From Rhodococcus sovatensis (lineage in GTDB: Bacteria > Actinomycetota > Actinomycetes > Mycobacteriales > Mycobacteriaceae), in contig NZ_CP147846.1 of assembly GCF_037327425.1 (NCBI RefSeq), forward strand, positions 2,542,001 through 2,606,000: a DNA stretch of 64,000 nucleotides, in the 5' to 3' direction. Shown here in pieces: positions 27,188 through 35,555 of this stretch (positions are counted from its first letter, which is position 1; every line of letters starts with the position of its first letter). Below the pieces are notes generated by a model. The model was not told the origin of the DNA and made no database searches. It saw nothing but the letters and a program-made list of their open reading frames with translations. Both the position numbers and the translations under genes were made by a program.

Positions 27188-29407
27188 GTGAGCAACAGCG
27201 AAACAGAAGCCGACTCCGCTGCAACGACAGCCCCGGGACATCGGACCGATGGCAGTCCGATCAGTCCGCCACCGGCAACGACTTCGACCTCGAGTCCGGC
27301 TGCGCTGCCTGCGGCAACCGAGCCGCATGCTCCCGACGCCAAAGAGGCGCTACCCGAAAACCGTTATCTCAACCGTGAATTGAGCTGGCTGGACTTCAAT
27401 TCACGAGTCCTTGCACTTGCCGAGGATTCCTCACTCCCGCTACTCGAACGTGCGAAGTTCCTGGCAATTTTCGCCTCGAACCTCGACGAGTTCTACATGG
27501 TCCGCGTCGCCGGCCTCAAACGTCGAGACGAAACCGGTCTGTCCGTACGTTCCGCCGATGGGCTGACCCCGCGTGAACAACTCGCGTTGATCGGTGAACG
27601 CACTCAGGAATTGGCGCGACGCCACGCCCGCGTCTTGCTCGACGCCATCCTTCCCGAGCTCACCGCGGTCGGCATCGAGATCATCCGCTGGTCCGATCTC
27701 GACTCGGACGAACGCGCTCGATTGTCGACGTATTTCCACGAACAAGTGTTTCCGGTCCTCACCCCGCTTGCGGTCGACCCAGCGCACCCGTTCCCCTACA
27801 TCAGCGGCCTCAGCCTCAATCTCGCTGTCACAGTCAAGGATTACGCCACCTCCGGCGAACACTTCGCACGCGTGAAGGTTCCCGACAACGTCGACCGATT
27901 CGTTCGGGTGCGTCGCGGCGACGGTGGCCATCGAGTCGACGCATTCCTGTCCATGGAAGAGGTGATCTCCGCGCACCTCGACGTACTCTTCCCCGGAATG
28001 GATGTGGTGGAGAGCCACGCCTTCCGCATCACCCGGAACGCCGACTTCGAGGTCGAAGAGGACCGCGACGAGGATCTATTGCAAGCACTCGAGCGTGAGT
28101 TGGCACGCCGCCGCTTCGGATCTCCCGTTCGGCTCGAGATCGCCGATGACATGACCGAGCACATGCTCGAATTGTTGTTGCGTGAGTTGGACGTCGATCC
28201 GAGCGATGTCATTCAGGTGCCAGGTCTGCTCGATCTGTCGTGCCTGTGGCAGGTGTACAGCGTCGACAGGCCGACGCTCAAGGACGCGCCTTTCGTTCCC
28301 GCAACACATCCGGCTTTCGGCGAGCGTGAGACACCCAAGAGTGTGTTCTCCACTCTGCGGGACGGCGACGTGCTCGTCCATCACCCGTACGACTCCTTCT
28401 CCACCAGTGTGCAGCGGTTCATCGAGCAAGCCGCGGCCGATCCGCAAGTACTGGCCATCAAGCAGACCTTGTATCGCACGTCGGGAGATTCACCGATCGT
28501 CAACGCACTCGTCGATGCTGCCGGCGCAGGCAAGCAGGTCGTCGCACTCGTCGAGATCAAGGCGCGCTTCGACGAGCAGGCGAACATCGAGTGGGCTCGA
28601 AAGCTGGAGAAGGCCGGCGTCCATGTCGTGTACGGTCTCGTCGGCCTGAAGACTCACTGCAAGACATGCCTGGTCGTGCGGCGCGAGGGCTCGGTCATCC
28701 GTCGGTACTGCCATATCGGAACGGGCAACTACAACCCCAAGACAGCTCGAATCTACGAGGACGTCGGCCTGTTGACCTCATCGCCAGAGATCGGTGCCGA
28801 CCTGACCGACCTTTTCAATTCGTTGACCGGCTATTCGCGCAAGACCAGCTACCGCAACCTTCTCGTCGCTCCGTACGGCGTGCGTCGCGGCATCATCGAA
28901 CGCATCGAGGCGGAGGTCGAGCATCAGAAGGCGGGCCGCGAGGCGGGAATTCGGCTGAAGGCCAACGCGCTCGTCGACGAACAGGTCATCGACGCGCTGT
29001 ACCGCGCCTCCGCGGCCGGAGTGTCGGTCGAGGTCGTGGTCCGCGGAATCTGCGCGCTGAAGCCGGGTGTTCCTGGACTCAGTGAGAACATCGAAGTTCG
29101 CTCGATCCTCGGGCGTTTCCTCGAGCACTCACGAGTCCTCAACTTCCGCGGCGCGGACGAGTTCTGGATCGGCAGCGCCGACATGATGCACCGAAACCTC
29201 GATCGACGCGTAGAGGTCATGGCGCAGGTCAAAGATCCGCGTCTGACCGGCCAGTTGCACGACATCTTCGAATCGGCGCTCGACCCGACAACCCGATGCT
29301 GGATTCTGCAACCCGACGGTGGCTGGGCGGCGTCACCGGCTCAGGGCGAGAGCGTGCGCGAGCACCAGGGCGAGCTGATGCGCAGCCGGCGGAACCAGGC
29401 GTCCTGA
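27188..29407 (+). CDS. ppk: Polyphosphate kinase 1
   Basis: PPK1 reversibly transfers the ATP gamma-phosphate onto inorganic polyphosphate. The 739-residue protein has an Ala/Pro/Ser-rich N-terminus of about 60 residues, then NRELSWLDFNSRVLALAED and the phospholipase-D-like catalytic half. The autophosphorylated histidine is in CHIGTGNYNPKTA, near residue 509. The start is GTG at 27188. Its stop overlaps the mutT1 start (TGATG), so the two are coupled. Confidence 0.97.
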   Translation: MSNSETEADSAATTAPGHRTDGSPISPPPATTSTSSPAALPAATEPHAPDAKEALPENRYLNRELSWLDFNSRVLALAEDSSLPLLERAKFLAIFASNLDEFYMVRVAGLKRRDETGLSVRSADGLTPREQLALIGERTQELARRHARVLLDAILPELTAVGIEIIRWSDLDSDERARLSTYFHEQVFPVLTPLAVDPAHPFPYISGLSLNLAVTVKDYATSGEHFARVKVPDNVDRFVRVRRGDGGHRVDAFLSMEEVISAHLDVLFPGMDVVESHAFRITRNADFEVEEDRDEDLLQALERELARRRFGSPVRLEIADDMTEHMLELLLRELDVDPSDVIQVPGLLDLSCLWQVYSVDRPTLKDAPFVPATHPAFGERETPKSVFSTLRDGDVLVHHPYDSFSTSVQRFIEQAAADPQVLAIKQTLYRTSGDSPIVNALVDAAGAGKQVVALVEIKARFDEQANIEWARKLEKAGVHVVYGLVGLKTHCKTCLVVRREGSVIRRYCHIGTGNYNPKTARIYEDVGLLTSSPEIGADLTDLFNSLTGYSRKTSYRNLLVAPYGVRRGIIERIEAEVEHQKAGREAGIRLKANALVDEQVIDALYRASAAGVSVEVVVRGICALKPGVPGLSENIEVRSILGRFLEHSRVLNFRGADEFWIGSADMMHRNLDRRVEVMAQVKDPRLTGQLHDIFESALDPTTRCWILQPDGGWAASPAQGESVREHQGELMRSRRNQAS

Positions 29408-30342
29408 TGTCGGGCGGCGACAATCCCTTGCGTGCAAACATATTCGCCGCCGGCGCTGTCCTGTGGCGAAACTCTCCCGACGATCACAACGAGATAGACG
29501 TCGCAATCGTCCACCGCCCGAAGTACGACGATTGGTCATTTCCCAAGGGCAAGGTGGATCCAGGCGAAACGTCGGTCGACGCAGCCGTACGAGAAGTCGC
29601 TGAGGAGACCGGATTCGAGTCTCGCCTCGGTCGCTACCTGTCCACCGTGACCTACCCGATTCCCGGACATCGCAAGATGAAGAAGGTCGACTATTGGGCA
29701 GCCAAAGCTGAGGACGGAAAGTTCGAGCCCAACGAGGAAGTGGACGAACTACGCTGGGTGGCACCCAAGGAAGCCGTCCATCAGTTGTCCTACCCCATGG
29801 ACCACAAGATTTTGCGACGCTTTCTGAAGCAACCCGTCGACACCGAGACCGTCCTTCTCGTCCGACACGCCAAAGCCGGTCGGCGCTCGCGATACAAGGG
29901 TGACGACGCCCTGCGGCCGCTGGATTCCATGGGTGAGGCTCAAGCAGCCGCCCTGGTTTCTCAACTGTCTGCATTCGGCGCAGACTCGGTGCACGCCGCC
30001 AACCGACGTCGATGCGTGCAGACGGTTCAACCGTTGGCAGATTCCCTGTCTGTCCAGATCACGCTGGAACCACTGCTGTCCGAGGAAGGCTACTGGGACG
30101 CTCCGCAGGAGGCCCGGCAGCGAGCGCTCGACATCGCTGGTCTCGGAGGCGTCCGGACGATCTGCAGTCAAGGGAAGGTGATTCCCGATCTGCTGCAATG
30201 GTGGGCGGACCGCGATGGAGTCACTCTTCCCCCGAACCGAAATCGCAAGGGCAGTGTGTGGGTACTGTCACTCCGCGACGGAAAGCTGCTCGCTGCAGAT
30301 CATCTGGCCAGTCCACTACCGTCGACCCCTGCTGTTAGCTGA
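29407..30342 (+). CDS. mutT1: Bifunctional Nudix/histidine phosphatase MutT1
   Basis: This 311-residue protein fuses a Nudix domain (GKVDPGETSVDAAVREVAEETGF spans the Nudix box) to a C-terminal histidine phosphatase domain (VLLVRHAKAGRRSRYKG). Mycobacterial MutT1 of the same architecture hydrolyses 8-oxo-dGTP, 8-oxo-GTP and diadenosine polyphosphates. The ATG at 29407 overlaps the ppk stop by one base. It is convergent with hupB and shares a bidirectional terminator with it. Confidence 0.93.
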   Translation: MSGGDNPLRANIFAAGAVLWRNSPDDHNEIDVAIVHRPKYDDWSFPKGKVDPGETSVDAAVREVAEETGFESRLGRYLSTVTYPIPGHRKMKKVDYWAAKAEDGKFEPNEEVDELRWVAPKEAVHQLSYPMDHKILRRFLKQPVDTETVLLVRHAKAGRRSRYKGDDALRPLDSMGEAQAAALVSQLSAFGADSVHAANRRRCVQTVQPLADSLSVQITLEPLLSEEGYWDAPQEARQRALDIAGLGGVRTICSQGKVIPDLLQWWADRDGVTLPPNRNRKGSVWVLSLRDGKLLAADHLASPLPSTPAVS

Positions 30343-30356
30343 GCAGTTCGCAGCAC

Positions 30357-30396
30357 GAACAGGGCCCCGTGAGATTTCTCTCCCGGGGCCCTGTTC
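30357..30396. terminator. Bidirectional terminator between mutT1 and hupB
   Basis: A perfect 13-bp inverted repeat, GAACAGGGCCCCG and its complement, encloses a 14-base loop. The loop can itself pair (GAG/CTC). It lies between two genes that meet tail to tail, so it can serve both strands. Confidence 0.85.
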
Positions 30397-30410
30397 GCGA
30401 ATTGTATGCA

Positions 30411-30448
30411 GTGAAACTACTTGCGTGCTGTGAAACTACTTGCGTGCT
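30411..30448. repeat. 19-bp tandem duplication across the hupB stop
   Basis: GTGAAACTACTTGCGTGCT occurs twice in perfect tandem. The second copy holds the last codons and stop of hupB (Ala-Arg-Lys-stop). The first copy is a duplicate just beyond the stop, so a read-through ribosome would meet the same end again. Confidence 0.92.
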
Positions 30449-31140
30449 GTGCGCTTTGCGGGAGCCTTCTTGGCCGCCGTCTTCTTGGCTGCGGTCTTCG
30501 CCGGAGCCTTCTTGGCCGCTGCAGCCGTCGTGGTCTTCTTGGCTGCGGTCTTCGCCGGAGCCTTCTTGGCCGCTGCAGTTGTCGTGGTCTTCTTGGCTGC
30601 GGTCTTCGCCGGAGCCTTCTTGGCTACCGTCTTGCGCGCCGTCGTCTTGGCGGGAGCCGCCTTCTTCGCTACGGTCTTCGCCGGAGCTGTCTTGCGCGGC
30701 GTCGTCTTGGCGGGAGCCGCCTTCTTCGCAGCCGCAGTGGTCTTGCGTGCGGTGGTCTTGACTGCAGCCTTCTTGGCCGCGGTCTTCTTTGCTGCCGCAG
30801 TCTTCTTGGCCGGAGCCGAGGCAGATCCACGCTTGACGGCAGGGCCGGTGGCGGGAAGCTTCTGGCCACCCGCGATGACTGCCTTGAACTGAGCACCGGG
30901 ACGGAATGCCGGAACATTGGTCGGCTTCACGCGCACGGTCTCACCGGTGCGAGGGTTACGAGCGACGCGAGCTGCACGACGACGCTGCTCGAAGACACCG
31001 AATCCGGTGATGGTGACGCTCTCGCCACGGTGGACGGCGCGCACGATGGTGTCGACGATGTTCTCGACAGCCTCTGTGGCGCTCCTCCTGTCAGACCCCA
31101 ACTTCTCGGTCAGGGCGTCAATCAGCTCTGCCTTGTTCAT
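30436..31140 (-). CDS. hupB: Histone-like DNA-binding protein HU with lysine-rich tail
   Basis: This 234-residue protein starts with a typical 95-residue HU domain (MNKAELIDAL, TGFGVFEQRRRAARVARNP). A tail of about 130 residues made of AAKK, PAKT and TARK units follows, like the eukaryotic H1-like tails of mycobacterial HupB. It compacts DNA and may bind iron-linked sites in relatives (known of HupB, not shown here). The ATG at 31140 follows GGAGGA. The tail contains an 18-residue repeat encoded by a 54-bp DNA repeat. It lies downstream of leuCD on the same strand with its own promoter. Confidence 0.95.
   Translation of the reverse strand: MNKAELIDALTEKLGSDRRSATEAVENIVDTIVRAVHRGESVTITGFGVFEQRRRAARVARNPRTGETVRVKPTNVPAFRPGAQFKAVIAGGQKLPATGPAVKRGSASAPAKKTAAAKKTAAKKAAVKTTARKTTAAAKKAAPAKTTPRKTAPAKTVAKKAAPAKTTARKTVAKKAPAKTAAKKTTTTAAAKKAPAKTAAKKTTTAAAAKKAPAKTAAKKTAAKKAPAKRTARK
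30500..30624. repeat. 54-bp tandem repeat within hupB
   Basis: A unit beginning GCCGGAGCCTTCTTGGC starts at 30500, 30554 and 30608, giving two full units and one partial. Two full units differ by only a couple of bases. Each codes 18 residues of the lysine-rich tail, so copy number could change by slippage without breaking the frame. Confidence 0.85.
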
Positions 31141-31179
31141 GGATTTCCTCCGCAATATTGTGGCCCATCGTCGGACCGA

Positions 31180-31209
31180 CTACTACAACGGTAAACCCCA
31201 AGACGTCAA
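31180..31209 (-). promoter_or_regulatory. Predicted promoter of hupB
   Basis: On the minus strand TTGACG (31209-31204) is followed after 18 bp by TAGTAG (31185-31180), about 40 bp before the hupB ATG. The -35 box is strong and the -10 weak. Confidence 0.45.
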
Positions 31210-31219
31210 GAGTCTATGA

Positions 31220-31246
31220 GCCACGCCAATTCTCATTCGGCGTGGC
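31220..31246 (-). terminator. Possible terminator after leuD
   Basis: An 8-bp inverted repeat GCCACGCC/GGCGTGGC with an 11-base loop lies about 43 bp past the leuD stop and before the hupB promoter. There is no T-run, so its strength is uncertain. Confidence 0.5.
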
Positions 31247-31288
31247 GGAATGTTTTAGCGCCACAATGCGTGTCGGAGGACGAAATCG

Positions 31289-31906
31289 CTACCCCTCCGA
31301 GGGCTCCTCGATACGCTCGGGGAGGGTCGCAGGTTTCCATGACGGCCTTGACTTTTCATACTCCGCAATGGCCTCTACCTGGCGTAATGTCAATCCGATG
31401 TCGTCAAGGCCCTCCAGCAGGCGCCACCTGGTGTAGTCGTCAATGGCAAAGCGCACCACCAAGGTTCCAGCCACCACGGTCTTCGTCTCCAGATCCACGA
31501 GAATTTCCAAACCTGGCTGCTCCTCGAGCGCCTTCCAGATCAATTCGACGTCACTTTGGTCGACTTCGGCCGCCAGCAGACCGGCTTTTCCGGCGTTCCC
31601 GCGAAAAATATCGGCGAACCGGGAGGCGATGACAACGCGAAAACCGAAGTCCGATAGCGCCCACACCGCGTGCTCCCGGGAGGACCCGGTGCCGAAATCG
31701 GGACCGGCGACGAGTACCGAACCCTTGTCGTACGGCGCTACGTTGAGGACGAAATCGGAATCGTTGCGCCACTCGGCGAAGAGTCCATCCTCGAATCCCG
31801 TGCGCGTCACCCTCTTCAGGTAGACAGAGGGAATGATCTGATCGGTATCGACATTGGACCGCCGCAGCGGGACGCCGATTCCTTTATGCCGGGTAAAGGG
31901 TTCCAT
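31289..31906 (-). CDS. leuD: 3-isopropylmalate dehydratase small subunit
   Basis: LeuD is the swivelling small subunit of isopropylmalate isomerase in leucine synthesis. The 205-residue protein has RRSNVDTDQIIPSVYLKR, then GPDFGTGSSREHAVWAL, the family core. The ATG at 31906 is preceded by AGGAGAAC. It follows leuC by 52 bp; the two subunits form one enzyme. A divergent IclR regulator lies upstream of leuC. Confidence 0.96.
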   Translation of the reverse strand: MEPFTRHKGIGVPLRRSNVDTDQIIPSVYLKRVTRTGFEDGLFAEWRNDSDFVLNVAPYDKGSVLVAGPDFGTGSSREHAVWALSDFGFRVVIASRFADIFRGNAGKAGLLAAEVDQSDVELIWKALEEQPGLEILVDLETKTVVAGTLVVRFAIDDYTRWRLLEGLDDIGLTLRQVEAIAEYEKSRPSWKPATLPERIEEPSEG

Positions 31907-31958
31907 CGAAATGTTCTCCTACGTTTGACGGGTATCGGTACAGCTGCCAGAAATTTCT

Positions 31959-33383
31959 CTAGTCAAGATCGGCTGGGGACGACAACGTTCCGCGCACCGC
32001 AGTAGCGGCTGCCACCAACGGTGAAACCAGATGAGTCCGGCCGCCCTTGCCCTGCCGCCCCTCGAAGTTTCGGTTCGACGTCGACGCCGACCGCTCCCCC
32101 GCGGCGAGCTGATCAGGATTCATCCCCAGGCACATCGAACACCCGGCCTGACGCCATTCTGCGCCGGCTGCCGTGAAAATCTCGCCCAGGCCCTCCTTCT
32201 CGGCCTGCGCTCGCACACGCATCGAACCGGGAACGATCAACATGCGAACACTGTCGGCGACCGTACGGCCGTCGAGCACCTCGGCCACGGCGCGGAGGTC
32301 TTCGATTCGACCGTTCGTGCACGATCCGACGAATACCGTGTCGACGTGGACCTCACGAAGGGGCGTGTTCGCCTCCAGTCCCATGTACTGCAAGGCCTTC
32401 TCGGCGGCCAGCTTCTCGCTTTCGTCGACCATCTCGGCCGGATCGGGCACTCGATCTCCGAGCGGGGCCCCTTGGCCAGGATTGGTTCCCCAAGTGACGA
32501 ACGGAGTGAGAGTGGAAGCGTCTATGTGTACTTCGTTGTCGAAGACTGCATCCGGATCGGTCTTCAATTCTTCCCATGCCGCGACCGCCGCATCCCAGTC
32601 ACTGCCCTGGGGCGCATGGGGACGGCCCTTGATGTACTCGTAGGTGATCTCATCCGGGGCGATCATGCCGGCGCGAGCACCCGCCTCGATCGACATGTTG
32701 CAGATGGTCATTCGAGCTTCCATCGACAGCTTCCTGATGGCTGCACCGCGATACTCGAGAACGTATCCCTGACCGCCGCCGGTACCGATCTTCGCGATCA
32801 CCGCGAGGATCAGATCCTTACTGGTGACCCCGGGAGCCAGCTCACCGTCGACCGTGATGGCCATCGTCTTGAACGGTCGCAATGACAGAGTCTGCGTAGC
32901 CATCACATGTTCGACCTCGCTCGTACCGATACCCATCGCGATCGCGCCGAACGCGCCGTGGGTCGAGGTATGACTGTCTCCGCACACTACGGTCATCCCA
33001 GGCTGCGTCAGCCCCAATTGGGGGCCGATGATGTGCACGATGCCCTGATCGAGATCGCCCATCGGGTAGAGCCGAACCCCGAACTCCTCACAGTTTCGGC
33101 GCAACGTGTCCACCTGTGTACGAGACACCAAGTCCTCGATCGGCGAAAAGATGTCCGCCGTCGGTACGTTGTGATCCTCGGTCGCGATGGTCAGATCGGG
33201 TCTACGCAAAGGCCGGTTCGCCAACCGAAGACCGTCGAAGGCTTGCGGACTGGTGACCTCGTGAACCAGATGCAGGTCGATGTAGATCAAGTCGGGCTCA
33301 CGCGAGCCACCCTCGCCCCCGCCGCGAACGACGACGTGCTGATCCCAGACTTTCTCCGCCAGTGTGCGTGCTGTGCCGGCCAT
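31959..33383 (-). CDS. leuC: 3-isopropylmalate dehydratase large subunit
   Basis: LeuC carries the [4Fe-4S] cluster for isomerising 2- to 3-isopropylmalate. The cluster cysteines are in VFVGSCTNGRIEDL and GCSMCLGMNPDQL; VCGDSHTSTHGAFGA is also present. I chose the ATG at 33383 (MAGTARTLAEKVW) by family comparison; an ATG at 33398 has its purine box touching it. The protein has 474 residues. It is first in leuCD, 134 bp from the divergent IclR-type regulator. Confidence 0.95.
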   Translation of the reverse strand: MAGTARTLAEKVWDQHVVVRGGGEGGSREPDLIYIDLHLVHEVTSPQAFDGLRLANRPLRRPDLTIATEDHNVPTADIFSPIEDLVSRTQVDTLRRNCEEFGVRLYPMGDLDQGIVHIIGPQLGLTQPGMTVVCGDSHTSTHGAFGAIAMGIGTSEVEHVMATQTLSLRPFKTMAITVDGELAPGVTSKDLILAVIAKIGTGGGQGYVLEYRGAAIRKLSMEARMTICNMSIEAGARAGMIAPDEITYEYIKGRPHAPQGSDWDAAVAAWEELKTDPDAVFDNEVHIDASTLTPFVTWGTNPGQGAPLGDRVPDPAEMVDESEKLAAEKALQYMGLEANTPLREVHVDTVFVGSCTNGRIEDLRAVAEVLDGRTVADSVRMLIVPGSMRVRAQAEKEGLGEIFTAAGAEWRQAGCSMCLGMNPDQLAAGERSASTSNRNFEGRQGKGGRTHLVSPLVAAATAVRGTLSSPADLD

Positions 33384-33478
33384 AAGAACACCAACCATTC
33401 CTCGAGTGCGTCGCGCCGGTGGACTACTTGGCTGGCCCACGTCGCGTATTCCTGGTCGACATCGACAAACTCGACCCG

Positions 33479-33513
33479 GTGGCCACTTCCCACTATGCGA
33501 GACGATAATATCG
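33479..33513. promoter_or_regulatory. Palindromic candidate operators between leuC and the IclR regulator
   Basis: Two palindromes lie in the 134-bp divergent spacer: GTGGCCAC (33479-33486) and CGATAATATCG (33503-33513), the second 4 bp before the regulator ATG. IclR-type regulators of leuCD (LtbR in Corynebacterium, NdgR in Streptomyces) bind such spacers; the assignment of these particular sites is inference. Confidence 0.4.
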
Positions 33514-33517
33514 ACCT

Positions 33518-34219
33518 ATGAGACAGCATAGCGGCATCGGCGTTCTCGACAAAGCGATGGGTGTTCTGTACGCGGTGGCCGAGGAACCCTGCACGCTGAG
33601 CGATCTGTGTACTCGCACCGGACTTCCGAGAGCAACCGCACACCGTCTCGCTGTCGGCCTCGAAATCCACCGTCTGCTGACCCGCGATTCGAACGGACTG
33701 TGGCGCCCCGGACCGGGGCTTGCCGAACTCGCCGCCACCGCAGCGGACACACTGATCGATGCCGCAGCAGCCGTCCTTCCTCGCCTTCGCGAAATCACCG
33801 GCGAGAGCGTGCAGGTCTACCGCTGCGAGGGGACCGTCCGTGTGTGCGTGGCCTCGATGGAACCACCGACAGGACTGCGCGACACGGTTCTCGTCGGTGC
33901 CCGATTGCCCATGACCGCGGGGTCCGGCGCAAAGGTACTGCTGGCATGGGCCGATGCACAGACTCAGCGCACAGTGCTCCCCGACGCAGAATTCGGCGAG
34001 CGGGTTCTCGCCGAAGTACGCAGGCGCGGATGGGCCCAGAGCGCGGGTGAACGGGAGCCCGGAGTCGCAAGCGTCGCTGCACCGGTCAGGGACGGCGTCG
34101 GCAACGTGGTTGCGGCCGTGTCCGTCTCAGGTCCCATCGATCGAATCGGCAGGCGCCCGGGAGCCCGGTGGGCCGCCGACCTCCTCGCTGCCGCTGAAGC
34201 GATACACAAACGTTTGTAG
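33518..34219 (+). CDS. IclR-family regulator (LtbR/NdgR-like)
   Basis: This 233-residue regulator has an N-terminal winged helix (GVLDKAMGVLYAVAEEPCTL and LPRATAHRLAVGLE) and an IclR effector domain (residues about 75-230). Its position divergent from leuCD matches LtbR of Corynebacterium and NdgR of Streptomyces, which control leucine genes, and Rv2989 of M. tuberculosis. It probably represses leuCD and itself through sites in the shared spacer; this is inferred from context. The ATG at 33518 has no strong Shine-Dalgarno. Confidence 0.85.
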   Translation: MRQHSGIGVLDKAMGVLYAVAEEPCTLSDLCTRTGLPRATAHRLAVGLEIHRLLTRDSNGLWRPGPGLAELAATAADTLIDAAAAVLPRLREITGESVQVYRCEGTVRVCVASMEPPTGLRDTVLVGARLPMTAGSGAKVLLAWADAQTQRTVLPDAEFGERVLAEVRRRGWAQSAGEREPGVASVAAPVRDGVGNVVAAVSVSGPIDRIGRRPGARWAADLLAAAEAIHKRL

Positions 34220-34275
34220 AGAACTCGCTCGGAAACACGATGCCTCGGAAGGTGCCGTCTGCTACATAGGACAGC

Positions 34276-34773
34276 GTGGGAAACAACCAGCGCGCACAGA
34301 TCACGATGTCAGAATCCGAGACCGCCACGTTTCTCGAGCGCTCTCGGATCGCCAACCTCGCCACCATCGGCCTCGACGGGAGACCTCACCTGGTCGCTAT
34401 GTGGTACGGCCTGATCGACGGGGAGGTGTGGTTCGAGACGAAGTCGAAATCGCAGAAGGCGGTCAACCTTCGCCGTGACCCCAGGGTGACAATGCTCGTG
34501 GAAGACGGCCTCACCTACGACACGCTCCGGGGAGTGTCGATCGAGGGGCGGGCCGAGATCGTCGACGATCCGGCGTCGATCAGAAGAGTCGGCATCAGCG
34601 TGTGGGAGCGCTACACCGGGCCGTACTCCGAAGACGTAGCACCACTCGTCGATCAGATGATGAACAAGCGCATCGCGGTCCGCATCTCCGTCGATCGCGT
34701 CCGATCATGGGATCACCGCAAGCTCGGACTCCCCGCGATGCCACTCGGCGGGACCACGGCAACGTACTTGTGA
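34276..34773 (+). CDS. PPOX/F420-dependent oxidoreductase-like protein (Rv2991 type)
   Basis: This 165-residue split-barrel protein belongs to the pyridoxamine oxidase-like flavin/F420 fold. Typical segments are ARSRIANLATIG-like RIANLATIGLDGRPHLVAMW, then FETKSKSQKAVNLRRDPRVTML. Rv2991 occupies the same place in M. tuberculosis. Whether it binds F420 or FMN, and its substrate, cannot be told from sequence here; cofC in this window shows the F420 pathway is present. The start is GTG at 34276. Confidence 0.8.
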   Translation: MGNNQRAQITMSESETATFLERSRIANLATIGLDGRPHLVAMWYGLIDGEVWFETKSKSQKAVNLRRDPRVTMLVEDGLTYDTLRGVSIEGRAEIVDDPASIRRVGISVWERYTGPYSEDVAPLVDQMMNKRIAVRISVDRVRSWDHRKLGLPAMPLGGTTATYL

Positions 34774-34864
34774 GCACCCCTGCCCCTTCACGTCGAAAAA
34801 TCGGGTGAATACGACGTCACAGGTGCGGTACGTTTCACTCGCAACCGACGTGCGAGGAGCGATC

Positions 34865-35032
34865 ATGTCCGAATCGACCAACGAAGATCTCAAGAAAAAA
34901 TTCCGCGAGGCACTCGAGAAGAAGAACCACAAGTCGACCCTGTCCACCGAGCACAAGGACAGCGGTTCCAAGATCAACAATGCGCACGGTCCTGCGGATC
35001 ACCAGAAGATGTTCCGCCGCAAGAGCGTCTGA
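34865..35032 (+). CDS. DUF5302 small charged protein
   Basis: This 55-residue protein (MSESTNEDLKKKFREALEKK, then HKDSGSKINNAHGPADHQKM, ending RRKSV) is very rich in Lys, Glu, Asp and His and has no hydrophobic segment. It matches the actinobacterial DUF5302 family, whose function is unknown. The ATG at 34865 is preceded by GAGGAG; the longer frame upstream is unnecessary. A perfect 20-bp hairpin follows. Confidence 0.8.
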   Translation: MSESTNEDLKKKFREALEKKNHKSTLSTEHKDSGSKINNAHGPADHQKMFRRKSV

Positions 35033-35054
35033 CGTTCTTCGACAAGGATCGAGC

Positions 35055-35098
35055 AAAGAAATACCCTCTCATCGCAGGCGATGAGAGGGTATTTCTTT
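35055..35098. terminator. Strong bidirectional terminator
   Basis: A perfect 20-bp stem with a CAGG tetraloop, flanked by AAAGAAA and TTTCTTT, lies 23 bp after the DUF5302 stop. On the other strand it begins 8 bp after the end of tRNA-Glu. It can terminate both transcripts. Confidence 0.95.
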
Positions 35099-35105
35099 CG
35101 ACTTG

Positions 35106-35178
35106 TAGCCCCGACGGGATTCGAACCCGCGCTACCGCCTTGAGAGGGCGGCGTCCTAGGCCGCTAGACGACGGGGCC
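35106..35178 (-). tRNA. tRNA-Glu (anticodon CTC)
   Basis: The 73-base cloverleaf folds with acceptor stem GGCCCCG/CGGGGCT (first pair a G-U wobble), D-arm GTCTAGCGGCC, anticodon stem CCGCC/GGCGG with loop CTCTCAA (anticodon CTC), and T-arm GGGTTCGAATCCC. The CCA end is not encoded. Confidence 0.95.
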
Positions 35179-35281
35179 AGGAACTTTCTGGTACTTCATG
35201 CTTACGATCAGGCGAACCAGATGAAAGCTCAGCCAGCTTAACCGGCCGACGCTCGGCGACCAAATCGTCTCCGAACGCTTG

Positions 35282-35353
35282 CTGGGGTACCAGGACTCGA
35301 ACCTAGAATGGCGGTACCAGAAACCGCTGTGTTGCCAATTACACCATACCCCA
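35282..35353 (-). tRNA. tRNA-Gln (anticodon CTG)
   Basis: The 72-base cloverleaf has acceptor stem TGGGGTA/TACCCCA with discriminator G. The anticodon stem is GCGGT/ACCGC with loop TTCTGGT (anticodon CTG), and the T-loop is GGTTCGAGTCC. The U1-A72 pair is typical of glutamine tRNA. It precedes tRNA-Glu by 103 bp on the same strand. CCA is not encoded. Confidence 0.95.
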
Positions 35354-35555
35354 ATGACCTTGGCGCTGATCCACATCTTGCCGATGTGCACCGCGTTTCG
35401 AGCCGGGATAGAGACTATCAAAGGACAGTGGTGTTTCTCCAAATCGCCAGGTCAGCGACCTCGATTTCAGCGCAGGGTAGTGATCGACCCTGCCGGTGGC
35501 GGTCCGAGCCGGTCAGCGCAGACTCGAGTGCGATGAGAACTGCGAGCTCGACCCG

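Noticed and set aside
35106..35353. tRNA-Glu/tRNA-Gln as an integration site
   Set aside because: No integrase, direct repeat of the tRNA end or foreign composition was seen beside them.
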